Below, in pieces: positions 34,910 to 45,400 of a DNA stretch of 64,000 nt. The DNA is from an uncultured Paracoccaceae bacterium. GTDB taxonomy: Bacteria > Pseudomonadota > Alphaproteobacteria > Rhodobacterales > Rhodobacteraceae. Position 1 is the first letter of the stretch. Every line of letters starts with the position of its first letter. The notes below the pieces were generated by a model. That model had not been told where the DNA came from and made no database searches. It worked only from the letters and a program-made list of their open reading frames with translations. The stretch lies in the NCBI GenBank assembly GCA_947500135.1, contig CANMQX010000004.1, positions 1 to 64,000 on the forward strand, given 5' to 3'. The position numbers were made by a program, and so were the translations under genes.

Positions 34910-35524
34910 TTAGTTTGGCTTCTTCGCCCCGATTTTCGTCTCGGTCCCGCTGCGCAACCGCTGGATGTTCCCCCAATGCCGCGCATAAATCAGCAGACCA
35001 AGCGCCATGCCCAGAACAAACATGGTCATGTAGCCCAGGAAGACCATGGCCAATGGCAACCAACCTGCCACTAGCAGCGCCGCAAGCGACGAATAGCGCG
35101 ATGCCAATGCCACAACGAGCCAAAGCGCGCAGGCAATCAGCCCGATTGGCCAAGCCAACATGCCCACAACGCCCAGGTATGTGGCAACCCCCTTGCCACC
35201 TTTGAATTTCAGCCAGATCGGAAAGCAATGTCCGATCAGTGCCATCAATCCGGCCAGTTGTGCCGCATCATTGGCCGCGAATATCCCGGCCAGAAACACC
35301 GCTAGCGCTCCTTTGCCTGCGTCAAAAAGCAGGGTCAGTGCAGCGGCCTTTTTGTTGCCCGTTCGCAGCACATTTGTGGCCCCGATATTGCCTGACCCGA
35401 TCTCGCGCAGATTGCCCAGATTCATCAACCGGGCCAGGATCACCCCGCCGGGGATCGACCCCAGCAGATAGCCGATGATCCCCCACAGGATCAGTATTTG
35501 TGCGGTGCTTTCCAGAATTGGCAT
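34910..35524 (-). CDS. plsY: glycerol-3-phosphate acyltransferase (acyl phosphate type)
   Basis: 204 residues with about five membrane helices. PlsY motifs: GYLLGSIPGGVILARL, REIGSGNIGATNVLR, LFDAGKGALAV, GHCFPIWLKFKGGKGVATYLG and IYARHWGNIQRL. It transfers acyl groups from acyl phosphate to glycerol-3-phosphate in phospholipid synthesis. It is the last gene of the pyrB operon, three bases after the pyrC-like gene. Confidence 0.94.
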   Translation of the reverse strand: MPILESTAQILILWGIIGYLLGSIPGGVILARLMNLGNLREIGSGNIGATNVLRTGNKKAAALTLLFDAGKGALAVFLAGIFAANDAAQLAGLMALIGHCFPIWLKFKGGKGVATYLGVVGMLAWPIGLIACALWLVVALASRYSSLAALLVAGWLPLAMVFLGYMTMFVLGMALGLLIYARHWGNIQRLRSGTETKIGAKKPN

Positions 35525-35527
35525 CAG

Positions 35528-36808
35528 TTACGCCTTCCAAATCCGGGTGCCATCAACCCAGGTTCCCAGAACCTTGCCCTGCATCCGCGCCCCGTCGAAA
35601 GGGGTGTTTTTCGATTTTGATGCTAGCTGTGATCGGTCCAGTTGAAATGGCGCATCGGGGTCAAACAGAACCAGATCTGCGGGCGCGCCGGGTTGCAACC
35701 GCCCGCTGGCGCGCCGCAACAGCTTGGATGGGTTCAGCGACAACGCCCGGAACAGTCGGGGCAGGTCGATCTGTTCCGCGTGATAGAGCCGCAGGGCTGC
35801 GGGCAGCAGTGTTTCCAGTGCGACCGCCCCGCTGGCGGCTTCTTCAAAGGGCAGACGTTTGCTTTCTTCGTCCTGGGGCGTGTGCATGGAACTGATGATA
35901 TCGATCAGCCCGTCTGCCACGGCCTGCACGACGGCGTTCCGGTCCTCTTCGCTGCGCAAGGGCGGCTTGAGCTTAAAGAAGGTGCGGTAATCAGCCACAT
36001 CCAATTCGTTCAGCGTCAGGTGATGGATGCCAATGCCTGCCGTGATCTGCAGCCCGTTCCGTTTGGCCCGTTCCAGCGCGGGCAAGGCCCGGGCGGTGGT
36101 GATCTGGTCCGCGTGATAACGGGCACCAGTCATTTCCAGCAGGCTGATATCCCGGTCCAGCGCCATCCGTTCCGCCATGGGCGACACGCCAGGCAGCCCG
36201 CGCAGGGAGGCGAATTTGCCGGATGTGGCCACCGCCCCGTCGGACAGGTTGGGTTCCTGCACATGGGCTATCACCAACGCATCCAGACTGCGCGCATAGG
36301 TCAGTGCGCGGCTGAAGACCTTGGTATTGGTGACCACCCGGTCACAATCGGTGAAGGCCACCGCGCCCAGGTCTTTAAGAAACCCGATCTCGGTCATTTC
36401 GCGCCCGTCGCGCCCTTTGGTCAGGGCGGCCATCGGCAGCACATGCACCGGCGCATCCTGCTGCGCGCGCCGTTCGACGAATTCCAGCGTTTCGGGTGTG
36501 TCGATGGCAGGGAGGGTATCGGGGCGGGTGACAATCGTGGTGATCCCGCCCGCCGCCGCCGCCCGGCCAGCAGAGCGGAAGGATTCCTTGTGACGCTCAC
36601 CGGGTTCCGAAACCTTGACCCCGATATCAACAATCCCCGGCGCCAGGCACATGCCATCACAGTCAATCAGGTTCGCGTCTTTGGGGGGCGTTACGTCGTC
36701 TTCGTAAACCTCTTCAATATGTCCGTTTTGGATCAGGATTCCACCGCGACAATCGGTAAGCGCTACCGGATCGATCAGGCGCGCATTTCTGAGGTAGAGT
36801 TTTGTCAT
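35528..36808 (-). CDS. pyrC: dihydroorotase-like protein lacking the metal site (PyrC-type pseudoenzyme)
   Basis: 426 residues, full length and collinear with class I dihydroorotases (CLAPGIVDIG, TTIVTRPDTLP, LKPPLRSEEDR). Key residues are changed. The metal motif D-x-H-x-H reads DIGVK at 61-65, and the catalytic Asp of the usual DHAPH reads M308 in SMHTPQ. It cannot bind the usual dinuclear zinc. In pseudomonads an inactive PyrC-like protein supports assembly of aspartate carbamoyltransferase, and pyrB lies in this same operon. A structural role is therefore likely, with an active dihydroorotase elsewhere. Similar sequences are, as I recall, common in Rhodobacterales. Confidence 0.85.
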   Translation of the reverse strand: MTKLYLRNARLIDPVALTDCRGGILIQNGHIEEVYEDDVTPPKDANLIDCDGMCLAPGIVDIGVKVSEPGERHKESFRSAGRAAAAGGITTIVTRPDTLPAIDTPETLEFVERRAQQDAPVHVLPMAALTKGRDGREMTEIGFLKDLGAVAFTDCDRVVTNTKVFSRALTYARSLDALVIAHVQEPNLSDGAVATSGKFASLRGLPGVSPMAERMALDRDISLLEMTGARYHADQITTARALPALERAKRNGLQITAGIGIHHLTLNELDVADYRTFFKLKPPLRSEEDRNAVVQAVADGLIDIISSMHTPQDEESKRLPFEEAASGAVALETLLPAALRLYHAEQIDLPRLFRALSLNPSKLLRRASGRLQPGAPADLVLFDPDAPFQLDRSQLASKSKNTPFDGARMQGKVLGTWVDGTRIWKA

Positions 36809-36811
36809 TGA

Positions 36812-37336
36812 TCAGTTTCTTAAGTTATTTTTCAGAAATTCATATACGTGTTCAGCATCATCACTGCCTATTTTCTCAAAGCCGACGCGGATCCAAACAG
36901 GATCGTCTTGAGAGTCGTCATCTATTTTCGCGAAAAAGACGGATGAAAGACGCGCCCCTTCAATAGTGACTTCGGTGTTCAGCGGAAGATGGTATTCGCT
37001 TACACGCGAACCAAACATCGGTACCTGCGAAGAGATGACGGCGCGTTTGTCGGTAAGTAGATAGTCGGTATAGCGTGGTACTATCACACGGCGCAAAGCG
37101 TATTTGGTAACAACGCTGATACCGGTTCCGGTGAACGCGATCGCGGCCACGACTTGCCAAACCAACTGTGATTCATTTTGCCCCGTGGTTTCCAAAACAA
37201 ATATGAAAATGCCGCAAAGGGTGAACCCCACGCCAAATATGGCGCATATCATGACCTCGTATCGCGTCCAGCGCAGTGAACTCTTTGGTTCTCCGCGCCA
37301 GACGACAACTTCATCGGGGGATAAGTCAGGGATCAT
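36812..37336 (-). CDS. PH-domain-like membrane protein
   Basis: About 174 residues: two membrane helices (YEVMICAIFGVGFTLCGIFIFVL and LVWQVVAAIAFTGTGISVV), then a beta-rich domain with YLLTDKRAVISS, the Y-x-x-T-x-x-R hallmark of bacterial PH-like domains. The start ATG 37336 overlaps the previous stop by one base; a TTG four codons earlier is less likely. It resembles the gene at 37854 in layout. It lies between pyrB and pyrC in one operon. Confidence 0.7.
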   Translation of the reverse strand: MIPDLSPDEVVVWRGEPKSSLRWTRYEVMICAIFGVGFTLCGIFIFVLETTGQNESQLVWQVVAAIAFTGTGISVVTKYALRRVIVPRYTDYLLTDKRAVISSQVPMFGSRVSEYHLPLNTEVTIEGARLSSVFFAKIDDDSQDDPVWIRVGFEKIGSDDAEHVYEFLKNNLRN

Positions 37337-37857
37337 CAGGCGACCCAAACCATGACCCCGACCAGAAGGAACAGGATGATCAAGGCGATGGTCGCCACCA
37401 TACCCCCAATTCGGGCATCGGATTTGCGTTTCGGGGCAGGGGGGTCGTTGATGATCCCTTTGGCGCTGCCGCTGCTTAGCGGTTCGATCACTTGGATTTG
37501 CGCCTCTGGCACATAGGTTGTGACATGCCGTACTTGCGGCGCAAGTTCCAGTGTAATCTCTGCCCCGCCTGTCGCGCTGGACATGATCAGGATAGCATAG
37601 CCTTCGATCCCGTTGACGGCGGGGATGTCGTGGGGTGCAGCCTCCATATCATAGCCTTGGGCGATATAGTCGGTCAGCGACATGGTGCTAAGGTCGGTGA
37701 TATTGATGATGTCGATATATGTTGCATCAAGCGCGTACGTCCCGAACAGCGCCTGCAACCCTTCCGGGGTTTTGTCGCGCACATTTTCGGGCAGGTCGGT
37801 CTTGACCTCGAACACCCGGATCTGGCCGAAATCATTGGCGAGGATGTGCAGGGTCAT
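37336..37857 (-). CDS. C-terminally membrane-anchored protein of unknown function
   Basis: 173 residues. The soluble N-terminal part (about 1-140) contains GLQALFGTYALDATYIDIINI and MSLTDYIAQGYDM, and a proline-rich linker (NDPPAPKRK) precedes one C-terminal membrane helix (GGMVATIALIILFLLVGVMVW). No family is recognised. It overlaps the upstream PH-like gene by four bases and the downstream one by one base, and probably works with them. Confidence 0.7.
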   Translation of the reverse strand: MTLHILANDFGQIRVFEVKTDLPENVRDKTPEGLQALFGTYALDATYIDIINITDLSTMSLTDYIAQGYDMEAAPHDIPAVNGIEGYAILIMSSATGGAEITLELAPQVRHVTTYVPEAQIQVIEPLSSGSAKGIINDPPAPKRKSDARIGGMVATIALIILFLLVGVMVWVA

Positions 37858-38477
37858 TGTGCCTCCGACTGGATTTTGCGGATCAGTTGATAGACGGCTT
37901 GGCCATCCTCAAGATGTTCAAAGCCGATTTCACGCCTCATCATGTCGCCGTCGCTGTCACGTTCATAAATGGTCTGAAAGGTGACAGTATCAGATCGGCC
38001 TTTGGTCAGGGTGATCGTGTCGTGGGATTTGATCCGGTACACCTCCAGCTTGTTCACCAAAAGCCAGCGCCAGATGTAGGCCCGGCGGTTCGTCAGGGCG
38101 TATCGGGTGTAGTGGTGACCCCAGAATGCGTAGGCCCATGCGCCCCCAAGAAGCAAAAGTCCGATACCGATGAAAACCAACCCAACCACAAACAGGCCAA
38201 GATTTCCTGCAGTATCACTGAGGCTGACCCGCGTTGCGGTGGTTATCAGATCGATGGCCGTGAACCACGCCATGAAGATACCGGCAATGAAAAACGGTAG
38301 CCCGAAGAGCGAAAGGAAAAGGGTTCCCGCCGGTGATTTGAAGCGCGCGACGGGCGCGCCCTGCCACAAAAGTGTTTCGCCTGCTTCAAAATGGCTTTGT
38401 AATTGATCCTTCTTGGGCGGTCGCAACAGAAACTGCAGGAGCGCCGGTGGCGGTTTGTCCCCTGTCAGCGTGGTCAC
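37854..38477 (-). CDS. PH-domain-like membrane protein
   Basis: 207 residues with a GTG start overlapping the pyrB stop by four bases. Two membrane helices ([20 protein letters not shown] and [20 protein letters not shown]) are followed by a PH-like domain with [13 protein letters not shown] and [19 protein letters not shown]. The protein ends in a helical segment ([13 protein letters not shown]). It is a likely relative of the gene at 36812, which has the same helix-helix-PH layout. Confidence 0.72.
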   Translation of the reverse strand: MTTLTGDKPPPALLQFLLRPPKKDQLQSHFEAGETLLWQGAPVARFKSPAGTLFLSLFGLPFFIAGIFMAWFTAIDLITTATRVSLSDTAGNLGLFVVGLVFIGIGLLLLGGAWAYAFWGHHYTRYALTNRRAYIWRWLLVNKLEVYRIKSHDTITLTKGRSDTVTFQTIYERDSDGDMMRREIGFEHLEDGQAVYQLIRKIQSEAQ

Positions 38478-39430
38478 GCCATCACCCCTTGTGGTCCACG
38501 CGCCGCCCGCAGGTTTTGCGCCAGCACATCCATGGCAGCCATGCGCACGGCGACCCCCATTTCAACCTGTTCCTGAATGACGGACCGGTTGATATCGTCG
38601 GCGATATTCCCGTCGATTTCGACGCCCCGGTTCATGGGCCCTGGATGCATGACGATGGCATCGGGTTTGGCATGGCGCAGTTTGGCGGCGTCCAGCCCAT
38701 AACGGTGGAAATATTCCCGTTCCGACGGGATGAACCCGCCATCCATCCGTTCCTTTTGCAGCCGAAGCATCATGACGACATCGACGTCCTTTAGGCCTGC
38801 GGCCATATCCTCAAATACCTCGACCCCAAACGCCCCAATGCCTGAGGGCATCAGGGTGGGTGGCCCGATCAGCCGGATCCGGTTTTCCATCTTGCCCAGA
38901 AGCATGATGTTGGACCGGGCGACGCGCGAATGGGCAATATCGCCGCAGATGGCGATGGACAGCCGGTGTAGTCGTCCCTTCGCCCGCCGGATCGTCAACG
39001 CATCAAGCAGTGCTTGGGTTGGGTGTTCGTGACGCCCGTCGCCTGCGTTCAGCACTGCGCAATTCACCTTTTGCGCCAGCAGGTCCACCGCCCCGGAATG
39101 TGGGTGCCGCACCACAAGCAGATCGGGATGCATGGCGTTCAGCGTCAGTGCTGTATCAATCAGCGTTTCGCCCTTTTTGATCGACGAGGCCTGCATCCCC
39201 ATATTCATCACATCCGCCCCCAGCCGTTTGCCAGCCAATTCGAAACTGGCCTGCGTGCGGGTGGAATTTTCAAAGAACATGTTGATCTGGGTTAGCCCGG
39301 CCAGCACATCCTTGTGCTGCACGCCGCGCCGGTTCTGGTTGGCATAGCTGTCGGCAAGGTCGAGCAGGGCGGTGATTTCCGATGGATGCAGCGGTTCGAT
39401 GCCCAAAAGATGTTTTTGTCGGAATGTCAT
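38474..39430 (-). CDS. pyrB: aspartate carbamoyltransferase catalytic subunit
   Basis: 318 residues. The carbamoyl-phosphate loop is [13 protein letters not shown] (53-65), with [42 protein letters not shown] and [11 protein letters not shown] downstream. It makes carbamoyl-aspartate in pyrimidine synthesis. No regulatory pyrI is seen. The inactive PyrC-like protein of the same operon may be its partner. I use ATG 39430; the 18-codon extension upstream does not look like protein of this family. Confidence 0.94.
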   Translation of the reverse strand: MTFRQKHLLGIEPLHPSEITALLDLADSYANQNRRGVQHKDVLAGLTQINMFFENSTRTQASFELAGKRLGADVMNMGMQASSIKKGETLIDTALTLNAMHPDLLVVRHPHSGAVDLLAQKVNCAVLNAGDGRHEHPTQALLDALTIRRAKGRLHRLSIAICGDIAHSRVARSNIMLLGKMENRIRLIGPPTLMPSGIGAFGVEVFEDMAAGLKDVDVVMMLRLQKERMDGGFIPSEREYFHRYGLDAAKLRHAKPDAIVMHPGPMNRGVEIDGNIADDINRSVIQEQVEMGVAVRMAAMDVLAQNLRAARGPQGVMA

Positions 39431-39531
39431 GCGGGCCTTCCTTGCTGCTTGCGCGGTTATATGTGTGCCGCACCGCCCGGGCAAGCGGAACGCGCTACCC
39501 TCTTTTGTTCATCGCAGCTATGGTCGGGGCG

Positions 39532-40317
39532 ATGGATTCTGCGGACACATATTGGCGTGATCGTGCCCTGCTGGAATGGCAGCTGGAACTGGGGGCTGTT
39601 GATGCCATCGGGGATGCCCCGGTTGACCGTTACGCGCTGGAAACGGCAAAGCCTGCGCCCAAACCCGGGCCAGAGGCCACAACGCCACCGCCCGTGCCGA
39701 CCACCCCGGAAGTGGATGCCGTTGCGATTGCAAAAGCTGCGGCGGCAAGTGCCAGTGATCTGGATAGCCTGGCCACCGCAATGCAGGGTTTTGACCACTG
39801 CGAATTGAAACGCGGTGCCCGCAGTTTCGTGTTTTGTGACGGCCAACCCGCCGCCAGTGTGATGATCGTGGGCGAGGCCCCGGGCCGGGAAGAGGATCGT
39901 GCTGGCAAACCTTTTGTCGGGCGTGCGGGTCAATTGCTGGACCGGATGCTAGACGCCATTGATTTGGGCCGCGCGCATGATGATCCGGCCCGTGCTGTCT
40001 ACATCACCAATGTGCTGCCATGGCGGCCCCCTTCAAACCGCACGCCGGATGCAGCGGAAATTGCGATGATGCTGCCGTTTCTGGAACGCCATATCGCCCT
40101 TGCGAACCCTGATCTGCTGGTGCTCATGGGCAACACGCCATGTCAGGCGCTGCTGGGCCGGACCGGGATCACCCGCATGCGCGGTACTTGGGTCGAGGTG
40201 TTGGGCAAACCATGCCTGCCGATGTTCCACCCTGCCTACCTGTTGCGCAATCCGATCGCCAAGCGCGAGGCATGGGCGGATTTGCTGGACCTGAATGCGC
40301 GACTGCGCAAGATATGA
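39532..40317 (+). CDS. uracil-DNA glycosylase, family 4/5 type
   Basis: About 262 residues. Motif A is IVGEAPGREEDRAGKPFVGRAGQLLDRML, seen here as GEAPGREEDRAG followed by KPFVGRAG. Motif B is FHPAYLLRNP near the C-terminus. The N-terminal 70 residues hold an Ala/Pro-rich linker (KPGPEATTPPPVPTTPEV). Cys residues at FDHCELK, VFCDG, TPCQALL and KPCLPMF could form the usual iron-sulfur site. It excises uracil from DNA. ATG 39520 is an alternative start. moaB follows 22 bases later. Confidence 0.88.
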   Translation: MDSADTYWRDRALLEWQLELGAVDAIGDAPVDRYALETAKPAPKPGPEATTPPPVPTTPEVDAVAIAKAAAASASDLDSLATAMQGFDHCELKRGARSFVFCDGQPAASVMIVGEAPGREEDRAGKPFVGRAGQLLDRMLDAIDLGRAHDDPARAVYITNVLPWRPPSNRTPDAAEIAMMLPFLERHIALANPDLLVLMGNTPCQALLGRTGITRMRGTWVEVLGKPCLPMFHPAYLLRNPIAKREAWADLLDLNARLRKI

Positions 40318-40339
40318 TCACCCGATTTGAGAGGCAGAC

Positions 40340-40882
40340 ATGAGCCGTATTGACGAAACCATGGATTTTGTTCCTGTGCGCATTGCTGTGCTGACGGTCA
40401 GCGACACAAGGCAGATGGCTGACGATAAGTCGGGCCAGACACTGGTGGATCGCATTGCCGCTGCGGGTCATCATATGGCCGATCGCAAGATCCTGCCGGA
40501 TGAGCGGGACCAGATCGCGGCACAGTTGCGCGCATGGTGTGCTGATGATGCGGTGGACGCGGTCATCTCAACCGGTGGTACGGGGCTGACCGGTCGTGAT
40601 GTGACAGTTGAGGCGCATCGTGATGTCTATGAAAAGGAAATCGATGCCTTTGGTACGGTTTTCACAATTGTCAGCATGCAAAAGATCGGGACCTCGGCAG
40701 TGCAAAGCCGGGCGACGGCGGGCGTGGCGCAAGGGACCTATCTGTTTGCACTGCCCGGCAGCCCCGGTGCCTGCAAGGATGCCTGGGATGAAATCTTGTC
40801 CAAACAGCTCGATTTTCGGCACCGCCCCTGCAACTTTGTTGAGATTATGCCGCGTCTTGACGAACATTTGCGCCGGAAATGA
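40340..40882 (+). CDS. moaB: molybdenum cofactor biosynthesis protein MoaB
   Basis: 180 residues of the MogA/MoaB fold: IAVLTVSDTRQMADDKSGQTL at the N-terminus, then DAVISTGGTGLTGRDVT, and LFALPGSPGACKDAW near the C-terminus. It adenylylates molybdopterin before metal insertion, or acts in an equivalent step. It shares the strand with the preceding glycosylase gene, 22 bases downstream, and is likely cotranscribed. Confidence 0.9.
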   Translation: MSRIDETMDFVPVRIAVLTVSDTRQMADDKSGQTLVDRIAAAGHHMADRKILPDERDQIAAQLRAWCADDAVDAVISTGGTGLTGRDVTVEAHRDVYEKEIDAFGTVFTIVSMQKIGTSAVQSRATAGVAQGTYLFALPGSPGACKDAWDEILSKQLDFRHRPCNFVEIMPRLDEHLRRK

Positions 40883-40954
40883 TCAACAGCTGCGTTATAC
40901 TGGACGACAGGTGATCTGATCCTAACTTCTATCCTGTAAGCAGGAACAATTTTG

Positions 40955-42409
40955 ATGCGTTTTCTACGTCGAAGCCTGACCGGCATTTTCTTGTTATCCG
41001 TGACCTTGGTGCTGATCGCCTGGGCCGCAAGCATGGTGCGCGATGCCGTGACCGCCCGGATGAGCGAGGAACCCCGCAGCTTCCCCCAGCGTGAACGTGT
41101 GTTTGCCGTCAATGTGCTGACGCTGGATGCCCAGACGATCACACCGGAATTGACCGTCTTTGGTGAATTGCGCAGCCAGCGCACGTTGGATTTACGCAGT
41201 GCCACCGGCGGTACAGTGTTAGAGGCCAGCGATGATCTGATCGAAGGGGGCACTGTCACGGCGGGTCAGCTTTTGCTGCGTATCGACCCGGTCGAGGCTG
41301 AGGCCGCATTGGCGCAGGTCCGGGCCGATCTTCAGGATGCAGAGGCAGAGCTGCGCGATGCCGAACGCGCATTGGTGCTGGCAGAGGATGAACTGACCGC
41401 CGCACAATCGCAGGCGAGCTTGCGTGACCAGGCGTTGGAGCGTGCCCGTGATCTGCAACAACGCGGTGTGGGGACGACGGCGGCGGTTGAAACTGCTGAA
41501 TTGAACGCTTCAACATCGCAGGCGTCGGTTCTGACAAGGCGGCAATCGCTCGCCTCGGCTCAGGCCCGGATTGATCAGGCGACCACCCGTCTGGCCCGTG
41601 TCAGGATTGATTTGGCAGAGGCCGCGCGCGATGTGATCGACACGCAGGTATTTGCCGGTTTTGACGGAACGCTGGCCGATGTGACCATCAGCCTTGGTGG
41701 TCGGGTCGCGGCGAATGAACGCTTTGCCCAATTGGTTGATCCTGATCAGCTTGAGGTCACTTTTCGTGTCTCGACCTCGCAATATGCCCGGCTGATCGAT
41801 GGCAATGGCACATTGATCAATGCCCCCGTGCAGGCCGCGTTGGATGTGTCGGGCGTCAACCTGACAGCCACCGGCCAGATCACCCGCGAGGGGGCGACAG
41901 TGGGGGCCGGTCAGACCGGTCGCCTGATTTTTGCCCGTCTGGATGATCCGGCGGGATTTCGCCCCGGTGATTTTGTGACCGTCAGCATTGATGAACCGCC
42001 CTTGGACAATGTGGCCCTTGTTCCTGCCACTGCCGTTGCCGCAGATGAGACCGTGCTGGTTCTGGGCGAAGAGGACCGGTTGCAAGCCGCCTCTGTCCGG
42101 TTGCTGCGCCGTCAGGGTGATGATGTGATTATTGATGTCAGCGATGTTGCCGGCGCCACGATTGTTGCCGAACGTTCGCCGCTACTCGGTGCCGGGATCA
42201 AGGTGCGCCCGATCCGCCCCGGCGCGCCTGAAACCCCGGCAGAGCCGCAGATGATCACGCTGGATGCTGATCGCAAGGCGAAATTGCTGGCCTTTGTCAC
42301 CGATAGCCGCATGCCAGATGACGTGAAGGCCCGCATCATCAGCCAGCTTGAACAGGAAGAGGTGTCATCCGAAACCGTGGCCCGCCTGGAAAGCAGGATG
42401 GGCAGCTGA
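40955..42409 (+). CDS. RND efflux periplasmic adaptor (membrane fusion protein)
   Basis: 484 residues with an N-terminal membrane anchor (SLTGIFLLSVTLVLIAWAASM). A lipoyl-like and beta-barrel pair flanks a long coiled-coil hairpin (about 115-215: LAQVRADLQDAEAELRDAERA). DTQVFAGFDGTLADVTISLGG is typical of the HlyD/AcrA family. It bridges the inner-membrane pump to an outer-membrane channel. Its stop overlaps the pump gene by one base. No outer-membrane factor gene is adjacent. Confidence 0.9.
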   Translation: MRFLRRSLTGIFLLSVTLVLIAWAASMVRDAVTARMSEEPRSFPQRERVFAVNVLTLDAQTITPELTVFGELRSQRTLDLRSATGGTVLEASDDLIEGGTVTAGQLLLRIDPVEAEAALAQVRADLQDAEAELRDAERALVLAEDELTAAQSQASLRDQALERARDLQQRGVGTTAAVETAELNASTSQASVLTRRQSLASAQARIDQATTRLARVRIDLAEAARDVIDTQVFAGFDGTLADVTISLGGRVAANERFAQLVDPDQLEVTFRVSTSQYARLIDGNGTLINAPVQAALDVSGVNLTATGQITREGATVGAGQTGRLIFARLDDPAGFRPGDFVTVSIDEPPLDNVALVPATAVAADETVLVLGEEDRLQAASVRLLRRQGDDVIIDVSDVAGATIVAERSPLLGAGIKVRPIRPGAPETPAEPQMITLDADRKAKLLAFVTDSRMPDDVKARIISQLEQEEVSSETVARLESRMGS

Positions 42410-45400
42410 TGGCGACCGGGGGCGCAAAGCTGACGGCGGGCGCGGGGGGGCTTTTGTCCTATTTCACCCGCCATCGTACGGCGGCGAACCTGCTGCTGGT
42501 GCTGATGATCACTGCTGGTTTGTTCGCCTTCCCCAATATGCGCGCGCAGTTCTTTCCCGATGTGGTGGTTGATGACATCGACGTGTCCGTGACCTGGCAA
42601 GGGGCGGGGGCAGAGGATGTCGATGCCGCCATCGTGCAAGTGCTTGAACCGGTGCTATTGGGGGTTGAAGGTGTCACATCGTCCGAGGCCGTATCGACTG
42701 AAGGGCGTGCGTCGATCCGGTTGGAATTTCAGCCAGGTTATGACATCGACCGCGCCGCCGAAGACGTACAATTGGCCGTCGATGGCACCACCAACCTGCC
42801 CGAAGACGCCGAAGACCCCAATGTGCGGCGCGGCGGCTGGTCTGACCGGGTCACCGATGTGGTGATCACCGGCCCGGTTGGTGTTGATCAACTGGGCCGT
42901 TTCGCTGATGAGCTATCCACCCGGCTGTTTGCCGAAGGCGTCACCCGCGTCATCATCCAAGGCGTGGCGGCGCCCCTGACCATTGTTGAAGTGCCGTCGC
43001 TTTCGCTGATCGAATTCGATATCGGCATGTCCGAAATTGCCGACCGGATCGCGCAAGAGGCAGCGGCAGACCCTGCCGGTGATGTCTCTAGCAATGCCCG
43101 CGTGCGTACCGGTGTCGCCAAACGCAGTGCAGAGGCGATTGGCGCAATTGTGCTGCGGTCCAACCCGGATGGATCAAAGCTGACCATTGCTGATGTGGCC
43201 GATGTGCGGGTTGAGGGGACCGACAGGGAACGCGCTTATTTCGTGGGTAATGACCCGGCGATCAAACTGCGCGTGCAGCGATCATCCCAAGGGGACGCAA
43301 TCGGCATGCAGGAAACGGTGGAAAGGGTTGCGAGCGAGCTGAGCGCATCCTTGCCTGCCGGGGTGGCGATTGAGTTGACAAATGCCCGTGCCGAACTGAT
43401 CACCGGCCGCCTTGATATTCTGTTGGATAATGGTTTGACGGGGCTATTGTTGGTGGTGGCGCTGCTGTTTTTGTTCCTGAACGCGCGGACGGCCTTTTGG
43501 GTCGCCTTTGGCATCCCGGTGGCCATGTTGGCCGCGATTGCGTTGATGTATCTGGTGGGGATCACGATCAACATGATCTCGCTTTTTGCGCTGATCATTA
43601 CTTTGGGGATCGTCGTTGATGATGCAATTGTCGTGGGGGAACATGCGGATTTCAGGGTTCGCAAGCTGGGCGAACATCCCACGGTTGCGGCTGAAAATGC
43701 GGCAAAACGTATGTTCAGCCCGGTGTTTTCGGCCACGATCACAACCGTCATCGCCTTCTTTGGCCTTGTCATTATCGGCGGCCGCTTTGGCGATCTGATT
43801 GCTGATATCCCATTCACTGTGATCGTTGTCCTGATCGCCAGCCTGATCGAATGTTTCCTGATCCTGCCCAATCACCTAAGCCATGCGATTGCCCATTCGG
43901 CCAAGGATCACTGGTACGACATGCCGTCGCGCGTTGTGAACCGTGGCTTTGAATGGTTCCGCGAAAAGGCGTTTCGTCCCTTTATCGGTTTTGTGATCTG
44001 GGCACGTTATCCGGCATTTGCGCTGGCGCTGGTGGTGCTTGCGTCATCCGTTTCGTTATTTATCCAGCGTGACGTAAACTGGCGTTTCTTTAACGCACCG
44101 GAACGCAGTCAGGTGACCGGCAACTTTGCGATGCTGCCCGGTGCGACCCGCGATGACACGCTTGAGATGATGCGCGAGATGCAGCGCGCCACCGACGCGC
44201 TGGGCGCGGAATACGAGGCCGAACATGGGCTGAACCCGTTGAAATTTGTGGTGGCTGAGGTCGGCGGCAATTCCGGCCGTGCCATTGCCGGATCCGACAC
44301 CAAGGATGCCGATCAGTTGGGTGCGATCACCATCGAACTGATCGACGCGGATAGCCGTCCCTATACCAGTTTCGCCTTTGTCAGCGCCTTGCAGGACAGC
44401 ATCGTGCAGCACCCGATGGCTGAAACCGTCAGCTTTCGCAGTTGGGGCAGCGGCCCGGGTGGTGACAGCCTTGATATCCAGATGTTCGGGGCTGATAGCG
44501 ACACGCTGAAAGCTGCCGCAGAGGCGCTGAAAACCGAACTGTCCCAATTCCCCGAGATTTCGGGGCTGGAGGATACGCTTGCCTATGACAAGGAAGAACT
44601 GATCCTTGAACTGACACCGCAAGGGCAGGCGCTGGGCCTGAATATTGACGGGTTGGGTGGTGTTCTGCGCAACAGGCTGGCGGGGATCGAGGCCGCGACA
44701 TATCCTGACGGTGCCCGCTCTGCCTCTATCCGCGCCGCCCTGCCAGATGGGGAGCTGTCGGCGGATTTTCTGGACCGCACCCAGATCAGAACCGGTGACG
44801 GGGTTTATGTGCCCCTTGCTGATGTCGTCACCGTACAAAGCCGGACCGGATTTTCCACCGTGCGCCGGGAAAACGGGATACAGTTGATTTCGGTCACCGG
44901 TGATCTAGATGATGATGAGGCCCAACGCGCCACGGAAATTCAGGACCTTATCAATAACGATATCCTGCCGCGTGTGCAGTCCAATTTTGGCGTCGAAAGC
45001 CAGCTATCGGGGCAAAGCGAACAGGAACGCGCCTTTCTGAGCGATGCGCAGACCGGTCTGGTTCTGGTCTTGCTAGGGATTTACCTGACGCTGAGCTGGA
45101 TTTTCAGCAGCTGGACACGGCCCGTTGTGGTCATGGCGATCATTCCCTTTGGCCTGATCGGGACGATCTGGGGGCATTATGTCTGGGACGTACCGCTAAG
45201 CATGTTTTCGGTTGTTGGTATGATCGGGATGGTTGGGATCATCATTAATGACAGCATTGTGCTGGTCACGACAGTGGATGAATATGCCGAAGAACGCGGG
45301 CTGGTGCCTGCGATTATTGACGGGGCGGTGGATCGTTTCCGTCCGGTGCTGCTGACCACATTGACCACGGTGCTGGGGCTGACCCCTCTGCTTTACGAAG

